Assembly: GCF_004365705.1 (NCBI RefSeq)
Contig: NZ_SOBN01000002.1
Coordinates: 1,612,001 to 1,676,000 of the forward strand
DNA length: 64,000 nt
DNA from: Streptomyces sp. 846.5
GTDB taxonomy: Bacteria > Actinomycetota > Actinomycetes > Streptomycetales > Streptomycetaceae
Reading direction: 5' to 3'
Under the pieces are notes generated by a model. The model was given only the letters and a program-made list of their open reading frames with translations, made no database searches and had not been told where the DNA came from. The position numbers and the translations under genes were made by a program. Positions 1 through 10,706 of this stretch are shown piece after piece. Numbering within the stretch: the stretch's first letter is position 1; every line of letters starts with the position of its first letter.

Positions 1-498
1 CACCGAGCCCTTCTCCCCCATCTGCTTGGCCAGCGCGTCCGCCGCGACCTGGCCGCCCTTGACGTTGTCCGAGGAGATCCGGGTGATGCCGATGGAGGGG
101 TCGGTCACCGAGGTGTCCACCAGGGCGACCTTCGTCCCGGCGTTCTGGATCTGCTTGAGCGAGGGGGTCAGCGCGGTGGTGTCCACCGGTGACACCAGCA
201 GCCCGGCGGGCTTGGCCGCCGCCACCGAGTCGATCAGCGGGCGCTGCACCGAGACGTCCCACTGTGCGGAGCCGTCGGCGGTGAAGCCGACGCCCTTGGC
301 CTTGGCCTCGGCCTGGGCCGCGCAGGTCATGGTGATGTAGAAGGGGTCGCTCTTCACGCCGGTGATCAGGGTGATGCTCTTGGAGCCGCCGCCCGAGCCG
401 CCGGAGCCCGAGCTGCAGCTCGACAGGGTCAGGGCGAGTGCGGCCGCGGCGCCCAGCGCCAGCAGGGTTCTTGTGTTGTCTCGTGCCGTCGTTCCCAT
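1..498 (-). CDS. Sugar ABC transporter substrate-binding lipoprotein (partial, C-terminus outside window)
   Basis: N-terminal 166 codons of a periplasmic-binding-protein-like lipoprotein of the ribose/fructose (RbsB/FrcB) type. The ATG at 496-498 is preceded by AAGGAG about 9 nt upstream. A hydrophobic signal ends in the lipobox LSSC with the lipidated Cys at residue 28, followed by a Ser/Gly-rich linker. The segment SITLITGVKSDPFYITM and the later stretch on SPVDTTALTP match the first lobe of type-I sugar-binding proteins. It is the last gene of the operon shared with the permease (57-nt gap) and the ATPase, and would capture a sugar outside the membrane. The substrate is not readable from this fragment. 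Confidence 0.9.
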   Translation of the reverse strand, partial: MGTTARDNTRTLLALGAAAALALTLSSCSSGSGGSGGGSKSITLITGVKSDPFYITMTCAAQAEAKAKGVGFTADGSAQWDVSVQRPLIDSVAAAKPAGLLVSPVDTTALTPSLKQIQNAGTKVALVDTSVTDPSIGITRISSDNVKGGQVAADALAKQMGEKGSV

Positions 499-555
499 CG
501 CGTCCGATCTCCTTCTGCCGAGGGGTTGTGACTGCTGAGGTCCGCTCGGATCCGC

Positions 556-1550
<995 letters not shown>

Positions 1551-1554
<4 letters not shown>

Positions 1555-2348
1555 TTCTCTGCGCCCCCATCGCCGTTGCCGCCGTTGCCGCCGTCCGGTT
1601 CGTCCAGCGATCCGGTCATCGCGCCGACCAGCTCCTCGATCGAGCTGTCCGCCGCCCGGAACGAGGCCACCCTGCGGCCCAGCCGCAGCACCTCGACCCG
1701 GTCCGCGACCGACAGCACCTCCGGCATGTTGTGGCTGATCAGCACCACGCCCACGCCGCGGTCACGGACCCGGCGGACGGTGTCCAGGACCCGTCCGCGC
1801 TGCACCACGCCCAGTGCGGCGGTGGGTTCGTCCATGAAGATGACCTTGCGGGCGAAGGCCACCGCGCGGGCGACGGCCACCGACTGCCGCTGCCCGCCCG
1901 AGAGTTCGCCCACCGGCGCGCCGACGTCCAGCAGGGTCACCCCCAGTTCGGAGAACGCCTGGACGGCCGCGCGACGCATCGCGGGCCGGTCCAGCGCCTT
2001 GAAGGGGCGCAGGAATCCGCCGCGCAGGATCTCCCGCCCCAGGTAGAGGTTGGCGGCGGCGTCGAGGTGCGGGGCCAGCGAGAGGTCCTGGTAGACGGTC
2101 TCGACGCCGTGCCGCTGGGCGTCCATCGGGCCGGTGAAGCTCACCGGCCGCCCCTCGACGCTGATCTCCCCGCCGTCCGGCTGGACCACCCCGGAGAGGA
2201 TGTTCACCAGTGTCGACTTCCCCGCCCCGTTGTCGCCGATGAGCGCGACGACCTCGCCCGCGTAGGCGGTGAAGTCCGCGCCCTGCAGGGCCTGGACATG
2301 TCCGAACCGCTTCACCACGCCGCGTGCCGCAAGCAGGGGGTCGGGCAT
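1551..2348 (-). CDS. Sugar ABC transporter ATP-binding protein, single-domain FrcA type
   Basis: 265-residue ATPase with Walker A GDNGAGKST (residues 38-46), Q-loop YQD (86-88), signature LSGGQRQ (149-155), Walker B VIFMDEP (169-175) and switch His in LISHNMPE (206). It carries one nucleotide-binding domain, unlike the double-domain RbsA (about 500 aa), so it fits the FrcA architecture. The chosen ATG has AGGAG 8 nt upstream; an in-frame ATG at 2367-2369 lacks a good ribosome site, and the open frame further upstream runs into the divergent LacI gene. It heads the ATPase-permease-lipoprotein operon and energises import. Confidence 0.92.
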
Positions 2349-2381
2349 CGTTGCCACTCCTGTCGACATCGTTGTCAGCTT

Positions 2382-2459
2382 GGTATCGTTAACAGCGCTC
2401 CGATCCTCAACCTCGGTCTGATGCGACGTCAATAGCCTTGCAGGCGTTGTATCGTTACC
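2382..2459 (+). promoter_or_regulatory. Repeated LacI-type operator candidates between sugar operon and lacI gene
   Basis: The divergent intergenic region carries two same-orientation copies of GTATCGTTA(A/C)C, at about 2383-2393 and 2449-2459, 66 nt apart. TATCGTTA with a central CG step resembles LacI/GalR family half-sites. Both lie between the ATPase start (2348) and the LacI start (2488), so the divergent regulator probably binds here and controls both directions. The right halves are not palindromic, so the exact site is uncertain. Confidence 0.5.
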
Positions 2460-2487
2460 GTTCGATCTCGCCGGAGGGGGCCGGGTC

Positions 2488-3489
2488 ATGACGGTTCGGC
2501 CCACCATGAAGGACGTCGCCCGGCAGGCCGGTGTCAGCGCCATGACGGTCTCCCGGGTGGTCAACGGGGAGCGCGGGGTGATGCCCGAGACCGCGGCCCG
2601 GGTGCACCGCGCCATCCGCTCGCTGGGCTACCAGCGCGACGACGTGGCCCGGCAGTTGCGGCGCAAGGGCCAGCTCACCCAGACCGTCGGCATCCTGCTC
2701 GACAATGTCGCCGACCCGTTCATGGCCTCGCTGGCCTCCGCGGTCGAGGACGTGGCCCGGCGGCAGGGCAGCGTGGTGCTGATCGGCTCCTCGCGGGACG
2801 ACCCGGTCCGCGAGCGCGAGGTGGTCTCGGCGTTCACCTCGCGCCGGATCGACGGGCTGATCCTGATCCCGGTGGCCGGAAGCCACCGCTTCCTGCGCAA
2901 CGCGGTCGCCACCGGCACCCGGGTGGTCTGCGCGGACCGCTCCGCCTCCGGACTGAAGACCGACACCGTGGTGGTGGACAACCGCGGTTCGGCGAACCAG
3001 GCGATCGCCCATCTGATCGCGCACGGCCACCGCCGGATCGCCTACCTGGGCGACCGGCTGGACATCTGGACCATCGAGGAGCGCTACGCCGGCTACCTCA
3101 CCGCGCTGGCGGACGCGGGGATCCCGGCCGATCCGTCGATCGTCCGGCACGGCCTGCGGCTCGGCCCGGACGCGGCCGCCGCGGTGACCGGGATGCTGGC
3201 CCGCCCTGACCCGCCGACGGCCGTGCTGGCCAGCAACGGCATCGTCGGACTCGGCGTCAGGGCCGCCCTGCCGGCCACCGTCGCGCTGGTCACCTTTGAC
3301 GACTTCGTGCTCGCCGAGCAGCTGGACCCGCCGGTCACGGTGATCGCCCAGGACCCGGTGGCCATGGGCAGCACCGCCGCGCACCTGCTGTTCGCCCGGA
3401 TCCACGGCGACAGCTCGCCCCCGCGCACGGTGGTGCTGCCGACCCGGCTGGTGGCCCGCGGCTCCGGCGAGATCGCCGGCCCCTACTGA
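2488..3489 (+). CDS. LacI family transcriptional regulator
   Basis: 333-residue repressor. A LacI helix-turn-helix lies at residues 7-27 (MKDVARQAGVSAMTVSRVVNG), followed by the hinge and a periplasmic-binding-protein-like effector domain (GILLDNVADPFMASL from about residue 67; ICADRS-like and DNRGSANQAIAHL segments). ATG is preceded by GGAGGGGG. It is divergent from the FrcBCA-like operon and very likely its local regulator, with the imported sugar or its phosphate as probable inducer. The last 7 nt overlap the convergent esterase gene. Confidence 0.93.
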   Translation: MTVRPTMKDVARQAGVSAMTVSRVVNGERGVMPETAARVHRAIRSLGYQRDDVARQLRRKGQLTQTVGILLDNVADPFMASLASAVEDVARRQGSVVLIGSSRDDPVREREVVSAFTSRRIDGLILIPVAGSHRFLRNAVATGTRVVCADRSASGLKTDTVVVDNRGSANQAIAHLIAHGHRRIAYLGDRLDIWTIEERYAGYLTALADAGIPADPSIVRHGLRLGPDAAAAVTGMLARPDPPTAVLASNGIVGLGVRAALPATVALVTFDDFVLAEQLDPPVTVIAQDPVAMGSTAAHLLFARIHGDSSPPRTVVLPTRLVARGSGEIAGPY

Positions 3490-4463
3490 GCCGGCCCGAT
3501 GTCCATCAGCGTCCCCAGCCAGTCCAGTTGCATCCGGCTCTGCCGCGACCCGCCTCCTTCGTGGTCGTTGTACGGGTACACCGTGATGGCCTTCCGTTCC
3601 CCGCCGTAGTGGTTGTAGGCGGCGTACACCGTCGAAGGGGGGCAGGTGCGGTCCATCAGGGCGACCGAGAACAGCGCGGGGACCTCGGCCTGGGCGGCGA
3701 AGTTGACGCCGTCGAAGTAGCGCAGGGTGGCCAGGGTGCGTTCGGCCCGCTCGGGGCGGCTCGCCAGCAGCGCGGCGACGTCGGCGTACGGCGGGCGTTC
3801 GGCCAGGCGGACGGCTCGGGGCCAGTGGCACAGGAAGGGGATGTCCACCATCAGCGCCGTCACCGTCGGCTCCAGCGCGGCCACCGCCAGGGCCATTCCG
3901 CCGCCCTGGCTGGTGCCGCAGACCGCGACCCGGCCGGCGTCCACCGCGCCGAACTCCCGTACCGCCTCGACCGCCCGGACCGCGTCGACCAGGACCCGGC
4001 GGTAGTAGTAGCTGCGGTGGTCCTGGGTGCCCCGGGTGACGAAGGCGACCTCGCCGGGGGCGGCGGTCGAGAAGTCGCCCAGGTCCCGGGTGTCGCTGCC
4101 CTGGCCCCTGGTGTCCATGACCAGGTGCGCGTAGCCCGCGCTGGCCCACAGCAGGTGGTCGCCGGGCCAGCCCCGGCCGCCGCCGTAGCCGAGGTACTGG
4201 ACCACTGCGGGCAGCGGGGCGGCGACCGGCTCGGCCGGGAGGATCAGCCAGGCGTGGACCCGGTGCCCCTGGTAGCCGTTGAAGGAGACGTCGAGGGTGG
4301 TCAGCCGGGTCAGTCCGACGTCGACCGGGTCGGCTCGCAGGTCCAGCGGACGGCTTCGGCTGTCCGACAAGGTGTCCTTCCAGAACTGCCGGAAGTCCTC
4401 GGGTTCGTCCCGGTCCGGCCGGTAGCGGATGAGGTCTTCCAGGGGGAGGTCGAACTCGGCCAT
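3483..4463 (-). CDS. Acetyl xylan esterase / cephalosporin-C deacetylase family hydrolase
   Basis: 326-residue cytoplasmic alpha/beta hydrolase of the AXE1 (carbohydrate esterase 7) family; no signal peptide is seen. The nucleophile is Ser185 in GTSQGG, with Asp271 (ALMDRTCPP) and His301 (YPYNDHEGG) completing the triad. RGQGSDT near residues 119-125 is the family RGQ motif. The ATG is preceded by GAGGAGC. It lies 49 nt after the oligosaccharide permease genes on the same strand, so it is probably the last gene of that operon and would remove acetyl groups from imported oligosaccharides. The actual substrate is inferred from context. Confidence 0.9.
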   Translation of the reverse strand: MAEFDLPLEDLIRYRPDRDEPEDFRQFWKDTLSDSRSRPLDLRADPVDVGLTRLTTLDVSFNGYQGHRVHAWLILPAEPVAAPLPAVVQYLGYGGGRGWPGDHLLWASAGYAHLVMDTRGQGSDTRDLGDFSTAAPGEVAFVTRGTQDHRSYYYRRVLVDAVRAVEAVREFGAVDAGRVAVCGTSQGGGMALAVAALEPTVTALMVDIPFLCHWPRAVRLAERPPYADVAALLASRPERAERTLATLRYFDGVNFAAQAEVPALFSVALMDRTCPPSTVYAAYNHYGGERKAITVYPYNDHEGGGSRQSRMQLDWLGTLMDIGPAQ

Positions 4464-4512
4464 CGGTGCTCCTCGGTTCTCGGCTCCTGGGTTCTCGGCT
4501 ACTGGGCGACGG

Positions 4513-5358
4513 CTACTTGACGGCGCCCGCCAGCAGGCCCCGGACGAAGTAGCGCTGCAGGGTCAGGAAGATCAGCAGGGGGAAGGCCATGGACACGAAG
4601 GCCGCCGCGGTGAGCAGTTGCCAGCCCTGGCCGGTGTTGGCGTTGACCAGATTGCTCAGGGACACCGTCATCGGGGCCACGGCCGGGTCGCCGCCCAGGA
4701 AGATCAGTGCCAGCAGCAGGTCGTTCCAGACCCAGAGGAACTGGAAGATGGCGAAGGACGCCAGTGCCGGGGCGCTGATCGGCAGGGCGATCCGCAGGAA
4801 CACGGTCGGCGCCGAGGCCCCGTCCACGGCCGCCTGCTCGAAGACCTCCTCGGGCAGGCCCGCCATGAAGTTGCGCAGCAGGTAGACCGCGAAGGGCATC
4901 GCGAAGCCGGCGTGCACCAGCCAGATCCCGGGGAAGGTCCCGGCCAGGTGCAGGGTGTTGTAGAGGCGCAGCACCGGGGCGAGCGCCATCTGAGCCGGCA
5001 CCACCAGCAGCGCGATCAGGACGATGAACACGGTCCGGCGTCCGGCGAAGCGCATCCGCGCGAAGGCGTAGGCGGCGACGGCGCCCACCGAGGTCATCAC
5101 GGTCACCGCGGGGACGGTGATCAGCAGGCTGTTGACGAAGGCCCGGCCGAGGCCGCCCGTCGTCAGCACCTGGGTGTAGTTGTCGACGGTGAAGCGGTAG
5201 GGCGGCAGCAGTCCGTGCCACCAGCCCGAGGTGGTGATGTCGTAGGGGGTGCGGACGGAGCTGACGAGCAGTCCGACGAGCGGGACGAGCCATGCCGCGC
5301 AGAGCACGAGGAGGGTCAGATGAACGGGCAGGCGTCGCGCCCGGGGCCTGGATGCCAT
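4513..5358 (-). CDS. Carbohydrate ABC transporter permease, MalG/AglG type
   Basis: 281-residue inner-membrane permease with six predicted transmembrane segments. The cytoplasmic EAA loop reads EQAAVDGASAPTVFLRIALP around residues 178-197, where the ATPase docks. The start is 6 nt from the MalF-type permease stop. No ATPase gene is present in this operon; in Streptomyces such CUT1 systems usually share the multitask ATPase MsiK encoded elsewhere (family knowledge, not visible here). Confidence 0.93.
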   Translation of the reverse strand: MASRPRARRLPVHLTLLVLCAAWLVPLVGLLVSSVRTPYDITTSGWWHGLLPPYRFTVDNYTQVLTTGGLGRAFVNSLLITVPAVTVMTSVGAVAAYAFARMRFAGRRTVFIVLIALLVVPAQMALAPVLRLYNTLHLAGTFPGIWLVHAGFAMPFAVYLLRNFMAGLPEEVFEQAAVDGASAPTVFLRIALPISAPALASFAIFQFLWVWNDLLLALIFLGGDPAVAPMTVSLSNLVNANTGQGWQLLTAAAFVSMAFPLLIFLTLQRYFVRGLLAGAVK

Positions 5359-5364
5359 CAGCGG

Positions 5365-6342
5365 CTACTCCCTTCCCTCGCGGCGGAGGGTGCGGACGTT
5401 GATGGCCAGGATGGGCGAGATCACCGCGGTGAGCAGGACGGCGACGGCGCTCGCCCGGCCGAAGTCCTGGTTGATGAACAGCTGTTGGTAGAGCAGGTTG
5501 GCGATGACATCGGTGTGGTAGTTGCCGTTGGTCATCACATAGACCACGTCGAACGCCTTGAAGGCGCTGATCGCGAGCAGGGTGGCGACCACGGTGAGGG
5601 TCGGCCGCAGCTGCGGCAGCAGGACGTGCCGCAGCAGCTGCCGGCTGTTGGCGCCGTCGATCCGGGCGGCCTCGACGAGCTCGGCGGGGACCATCTTCAG
5701 CGCCGCCGAGATGATCACGGTGGCGAACCCGGTGGTCATCCAGATGCCGACGGTGATCAGCGCCGAGTTGTTGGTGGAGGTGTCGACCAGCCAGGCGACC
5801 GGTGGCTGTCGGCTCACCGTGGTCCAGGCGGCGTTGAGGGTGCCGGTCTGGGCGTAGCCGGCCGGCTGGTAGTCGAACATGAACTTCCAGATCACCGCGC
5901 CGGCCACGAAGGACACGGCGGTGGGCATGACGACGATGGACTTCACGCCGACCTCGTAGCGCACCCGGTCGGCGAGCAGGGCGATGGCGAGGCCGAAGAG
6001 CAGGCATCCGGCGGTGAGCAGGACCACCCACATCAGGCTGTTGCGCAGCGCCGAGTGCGCCTCCGCGTCGTCGAGCAGGTAGCGGAAGTTGGCCAGTCCG
6101 GCCCAGCGGCCGGAGTCGGCGCTGCGAAAGCTCAGCAGCAGCGTGTTGAGCATGGGATAGAACAGGAAGACACCGATCAGGATCAGGGCCGGGGCCAGCC
6201 AGGCCCAGGGGCGGAGCCGGCGCCTGGTGCGTTCCGTGAACGGGGTCAGCAGCTTCTCGACGGTCCAGAGGTAGCCGAACAGGGCGACGGGGACGCCGAC
6301 CGTGACGCCGGCGGCGAGGAGTGCGGTCGTGGTCGACGTCAT
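5365..6342 (-). CDS. Carbohydrate ABC transporter permease, MalF/AglF type
   Basis: 325-residue permease partner of the MalG-type protein. It has an extra N-terminal membrane segment (residues about 5-25), then the standard six, and the EAA loop ELVEAARIDGANSRQLLRHV around residues 219-238. It lies 34 nt downstream of the binding-lipoprotein gene. With its partner it forms the channel of a CUT1-type oligosaccharide importer. Confidence 0.93.
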   Translation of the reverse strand: MTSTTTALLAAGVTVGVPVALFGYLWTVEKLLTPFTERTRRRLRPWAWLAPALILIGVFLFYPMLNTLLLSFRSADSGRWAGLANFRYLLDDAEAHSALRNSLMWVVLLTAGCLLFGLAIALLADRVRYEVGVKSIVVMPTAVSFVAGAVIWKFMFDYQPAGYAQTGTLNAAWTTVSRQPPVAWLVDTSTNNSALITVGIWMTTGFATVIISAALKMVPAELVEAARIDGANSRQLLRHVLLPQLRPTLTVVATLLAISAFKAFDVVYVMTNGNYHTDVIANLLYQQLFINQDFGRASAVAVLLTAVISPILAINVRTLRREGRE

Positions 6343-6376
6343 CGCGGCGTCCCCTCCAGCAGTCGCTCGGCGGGGC

Positions 6377-7744
6377 CTACTTGGTGTAGGCGGTGGCTGC
6401 GGTGCGGTCCAGGCCCGCCAGGATCGCGTCCAGATGGGCCGGGGTCTTCACATAGTCGAGGACCGCGCTGAAGAACGCCGTCTCCATGGCCAGCGGCATG
6501 GAGCCCTGGGCGGTGTAGCGGACGTCGGGAGCGCTGTCGTAGGTCCGGGCCGCCTGCTGTTCCAGCACGGTGGAGTAACTCGTCGCCGGGACGGTCTTGT
6601 TGGCGGCCAGCCACTGCCCGCTGGAGGCGACCATGGCGGCGAACTGCGGAGTGGCCAGGTAGCGCATGAAGGCCTCGGTCTGCGGGGTGTCCCGGAAGGT
6701 GGCCAGCATCTCCCCGGAGGTCTCGATCACGCCGCCGTCTCCAGTACTACTGACGGCCGGGAAGGCGAAGAAGTCGATGTCGTTGACCGGGGTCACCCCG
6801 GGCACGGTCTGCGCCAGGGTGTTGCCCAACCAGTCCGCCTGGACGGTCAGCGAGCACTTGGCCGGCTTGGAGTAGAGGCCGTTGGGGCTGGTGCTGAAGC
6901 TGGTGGTGAGCACCGAGGTGGGCGCGCCGACCACCATCCTCGGGTTGGTCGCGACCTGTCCGAAGGCCTGGAAGGCGGCCTTGACCTGCGGCGAGGACCA
7001 GGCGAGCTTGCCCTGCCACCAGGAGTCGTAGGCGGCGGTCCCGGCCTGCCGCAGCATGAACTGCTCGATCCAGGCGGCGCCCGGCCAGCCGCTGGCCGAG
7101 CCCGACTCCAGGCCGACGCACCAGGGGGTGTGCCCGGCCGCGGCCTGCTGGGTCGCCCAGGTCTGCAGCTGGGCCCAACTGGTGGGCGGGTTGGGCCCGG
7201 TGTAGGTCTTGGGGTCGTACCAGACCAGGTTCTGCACCGAGGTGTTGTAGAACAGCCCGTAGAGGTGGCTGCCGGAGGTGCCCAGGTTCAGCAGCCCGGC
7301 CGGGAACTGGGATCTGACCTGGCCCATGTTCAGCCAGGAGTCGATGGGTGTCAGCTTGCCCTGCTGGGCGAGGGTCTGCAGCTGGCCGGCGCTGGGGTCG
7401 GAGACGACGTCGGGCGGCTTGCCGCCGCTGATCCTGGTCTGCAGCACCGCGAACAGGTCGGCCGTGGTCTCGTACTTGACAGTGATCCCGGTGGCGTCCT
7501 CGAACGGCTTCAGGGTGGCCAGATAGGCGGTGAGCTGGGCTCCGGTCAGCTCGCCCATGAGGTCCAGGGTGCCGCCGGGCCGCTTGCCGCCGGCGGCGGT
7601 ACTGGCCGCGGCCTGCGCTGCGGCGACCAGCCCGCCCGAGGCGGTGGGCACCGGTGCGGTCTTCGGTGCACTGCTGCTGCACGCCGTGACCAGCAGGGCT
7701 GATCCCAGTACGACGGCGGTGGGTTTCCATCCGATCCTGATCAT
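6377..7744 (-). CDS. Oligosaccharide ABC transporter substrate-binding lipoprotein, AglE-like
   Basis: 455-residue solute-binding lipoprotein with a signal peptide ending in LVTAC (lipid-modified Cys22), a Ser/Ala/Pro-rich tether, then a CUT1 extracellular solute-binding fold. The stretch WCVGLESGSASGWPGAAWIE resembles the alpha-glucoside-binding AglE/GgtB group. First gene of the operon binding protein, permease, permease, esterase. Its promoter region, shared with the divergent LacI gene, holds copies of TCGAAGT(T/G)CT. The ligand is a sugar oligomer; alpha-glucosides fit by similarity, whereas the esterase next door suggests an acetylated glycan. Confidence 0.9.
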   Translation of the reverse strand: MIRIGWKPTAVVLGSALLVTACSSSAPKTAPVPTASGGLVAAAQAAASTAAGGKRPGGTLDLMGELTGAQLTAYLATLKPFEDATGITVKYETTADLFAVLQTRISGGKPPDVVSDPSAGQLQTLAQQGKLTPIDSWLNMGQVRSQFPAGLLNLGTSGSHLYGLFYNTSVQNLVWYDPKTYTGPNPPTSWAQLQTWATQQAAAGHTPWCVGLESGSASGWPGAAWIEQFMLRQAGTAAYDSWWQGKLAWSSPQVKAAFQAFGQVATNPRMVVGAPTSVLTTSFSTSPNGLYSKPAKCSLTVQADWLGNTLAQTVPGVTPVNDIDFFAFPAVSSTGDGGVIETSGEMLATFRDTPQTEAFMRYLATPQFAAMVASSGQWLAANKTVPATSYSTVLEQQAARTYDSAPDVRYTAQGSMPLAMETAFFSAVLDYVKTPAHLDAILAGLDRTAATAYTK

Positions 7745-7789
7745 CGTGGCCTCCGGCCCGAGTGTCTCTCTGAGTGCCTCACCCGATCA

Positions 7790-7813
7790 TCGAAGTGCTA
7801 CTGTCGAAGTTCT
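7790..7813 (+). promoter_or_regulatory. Two direct copies of the LacI-type half-site upstream of the oligosaccharide operon
   Basis: TCGAAGTGCT (7790-7799) and TCGAAGTTCT (7804-7813) lie 14 nt apart, 45-70 nt upstream of the binding-lipoprotein start. They match the core of the palindrome in front of the LacI gene at 7900-7920, which suggests that one regulator binds both promoters. Confidence 0.55.
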
Positions 7814-7899
7814 TTGAGTTGAGCACGCGGGTCCGGGGCCGTCAATAGACTGTGAGCTCAACGCATATGCGCATGGGGGCAGTTGGCGCAAAAAAGCGC

Positions 7900-7920
7900 T
7901 ACGATAGAACTTCGATCGTA
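7900..7920 (+). promoter_or_regulatory. 21-bp near-perfect palindrome, LacI-type operator
   Basis: The site runs TACGAT, one base, GAA, C, TTC, one base, ATCGTA; nine of ten base pairs are symmetric about the central C at 7910. It ends 13 nt before the TTG start of the LacI gene, so it fits an autoregulatory operator. Its core reads TCGAAGTTCT on the minus strand, the same word found at 7790-7813 in front of the sugar operon. Confidence 0.65.
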
Positions 7921-7933
7921 AGGGGTTCGTGCC

Positions 7934-8941
7934 TTGACGAATCGTCAGAGAGCGACTATCTACGACGTCGCGGCACAGGCGGGCGTGAGCATCTCGACGG
8001 TCTCGCTGGCCTTCAACAACCCGGGCCGGGTCAGGGCGGAGACGCTGCACCGGATCCTGGACGTGGCGGAGCGGCTCGGCTTCGAGCGCAGGGCCGAGGC
8101 GGTCAGCCGGGCCAAGCGCTCCCACAGCCGGGTCGGCGTGCTGGCCCCCTTCACCTCCTACACCTCCTTCGCGCTGCGGCTGAACGGGGTGCTCAGCGGC
8201 TTCGCCAGGAGCCCCACCGACGTGGTCGTCTACGACCACGGCTCGGCCGCCGCCAGCGACTCCCCGCTGCTGGCCAGCCTGCCGCTGAGCGGTGCGCTGG
8301 ACGGCCTGATCATCATGGGCCTGCCGATCGCCGACGAGGTCGCCGAACGCCTGGCCCGGCAGCGGCTGAACGTGGTGCTGGTGGAGACCCAGCGCCGCGA
8401 CTTCAGCAGCGTCTGCGTCGACAACGTCGGCGGCGGGGAGTCGGTGGCCCGGCATCTGCTGGCCAGGGGGCACCGCCGGGTGGCCTACCTGGGCGAGGAA
8501 CAGGTCTCACACCTCTACCGCTCGCCCTCCGAGGAGCGCTTCGAGGGGTTCACCCGAGAGCTGCGCCGGGGCGGACTGGCCGAGGCCGACATCGTCAAGA
8601 TGATCGTCCCGCACAGTGTCGAGGGCGCCATGCGGGCGGCGCGCGAGGTGTTCGACCTGCCGGACCGGCCGACCGCGCTGTTCGCCTACGACGACGCGCT
8701 GGCGAGCGGGGTGCTGCGGGCCGCGGCGCAGCGCGGGCTCTCGGTGCCGGGCGACATCGCGGTCGTGGGCTTCGACGACCTCGACCTGGCCGGAGCGCTG
8801 GGGCTGACCACGGTCAGGGTGCCGTTCGCCGAGTCGGGCAGCGCCGCGGCCGAACTGCTGGCCGCGCAGGTGCTGCACCCGGAGCACAGCGCACGGCAGG
8901 TCAGTCTGCAACTCGCCCTGGTGGAGCGGGAGACAGCCTGA
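7934..8941 (+). CDS. LacI family transcriptional regulator of the oligosaccharide operon
   Basis: 335 residues with a helix-turn-helix at about 8-29 (TIYDVAAQAGVSISTVSLAFNN) and a C-terminal ligand-binding domain. The start is TTG, with AAGGGG about 10 nt upstream; no in-frame ATG or GTG fits the domain better. It is divergent from the binding-protein/permease/esterase operon, with the 21-bp palindrome immediately upstream. It probably represses both itself and the operon until an oligosaccharide or its product binds. Confidence 0.93.
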   Translation: MTNRQRATIYDVAAQAGVSISTVSLAFNNPGRVRAETLHRILDVAERLGFERRAEAVSRAKRSHSRVGVLAPFTSYTSFALRLNGVLSGFARSPTDVVVYDHGSAAASDSPLLASLPLSGALDGLIIMGLPIADEVAERLARQRLNVVLVETQRRDFSSVCVDNVGGGESVARHLLARGHRRVAYLGEEQVSHLYRSPSEERFEGFTRELRRGGLAEADIVKMIVPHSVEGAMRAAREVFDLPDRPTALFAYDDALASGVLRAAAQRGLSVPGDIAVVGFDDLDLAGALGLTTVRVPFAESGSAAAELLAAQVLHPEHSARQVSLQLALVERETA

Positions 8942-8973
8942 CCTGCCGCACGGGGAAGCGGGAAGCTCTGATC

Positions 8974-9749
8974 TCAGTCGGAACGGTAGTAGCGCCGCAC
9001 CGCCAGCGGGACGGCGACCAGCAGCGCTCCGGCCGTCCAGGCCAGAGTGACCGGCAGCGCCGACCCCGGCTGCTGACCCTGCATCAGGGCCCGGGCCGCG
9101 TCCACCGCCTGCGAGATCGGCTGGTGCGCCGCGAAGGGCCGCAGCCATCCCGGCATGGTGGACACCGGCACCAGCGCGCTGGAGGCGAACATCAGCGGGA
9201 ACACCCAGATGAAGCTGGCCGCGAGCGCCGCCTCGGCGCCCCGCACGGTCAGTCCGATCAGCGCGAAGAACCAGTTGAAGGCATAGCCGAAGAGCACGAT
9301 CAGCAGGATCGCCGCGACCACCCCGGCCGCACCGCCGTGCGGCCGGAAGCCGACCAGCGCGCCGGCCGCCGTCATCAGCACCACCACGAACAGATTGCGG
9401 CAGGCGTCGGCGAGGGTCCGCCCGGCCAGGGCGGCCGCCGGGGACATGGGCAGCGAACGGAAGCGCTCCACCGTGCTGGTGCTGACGTCCTCGGCGATGC
9501 CGACCGCCGTCTGGGTGCTGTCCCAGGCGACGGTCTGCACCAGCACTCCCGGCACCAGGAAGTCGATGTAGCGCATCCCCGGGGTGGCCACCGCGCCGCC
9601 GAAGACCTGGGCGAACAGCACCACCAGGATCACCGGCTGGACCGTGGAGAGCAGGGCCAGCTGCGGCTGCCTGAACCAGTGCCGAAGGCTGCGCCCGGTC
9701 AGCACGGAAGTGTCGGAGACGAAGGCCGCGGCCCCGGCGGTCGCGGCGC

Positions 9750-9753
<4 letters not shown>
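8974..9753 (-). CDS. ABC-2 type exporter permease, DrrB-like
   Basis: 259-residue six-helix ABC-2 membrane protein of the daunorubicin-resistance DrrB group (RHWFRQPQLALLSTVQPVILVVLF near the N-terminus; AAHQPISQAVDAARALMQG near the C-terminus, typical of the family). The GTG start overlaps the ATPase stop by 4 nt. With the ATPase it forms a drug or metabolite exporter. It is the last gene of the operon that begins with the adenylating enzyme at 13131. Confidence 0.92.

Positions 9754-10702
<949 letters not shown>

Positions 10703-10706
<4 letters not shown>

Noticed and set aside
4429-6471. 680-codon plus-strand frame across the sugar permeases
   Set aside because: Low-complexity Gly/Gln/His/Asp-rich product opposite two well-recognised membrane permeases; a shadow.
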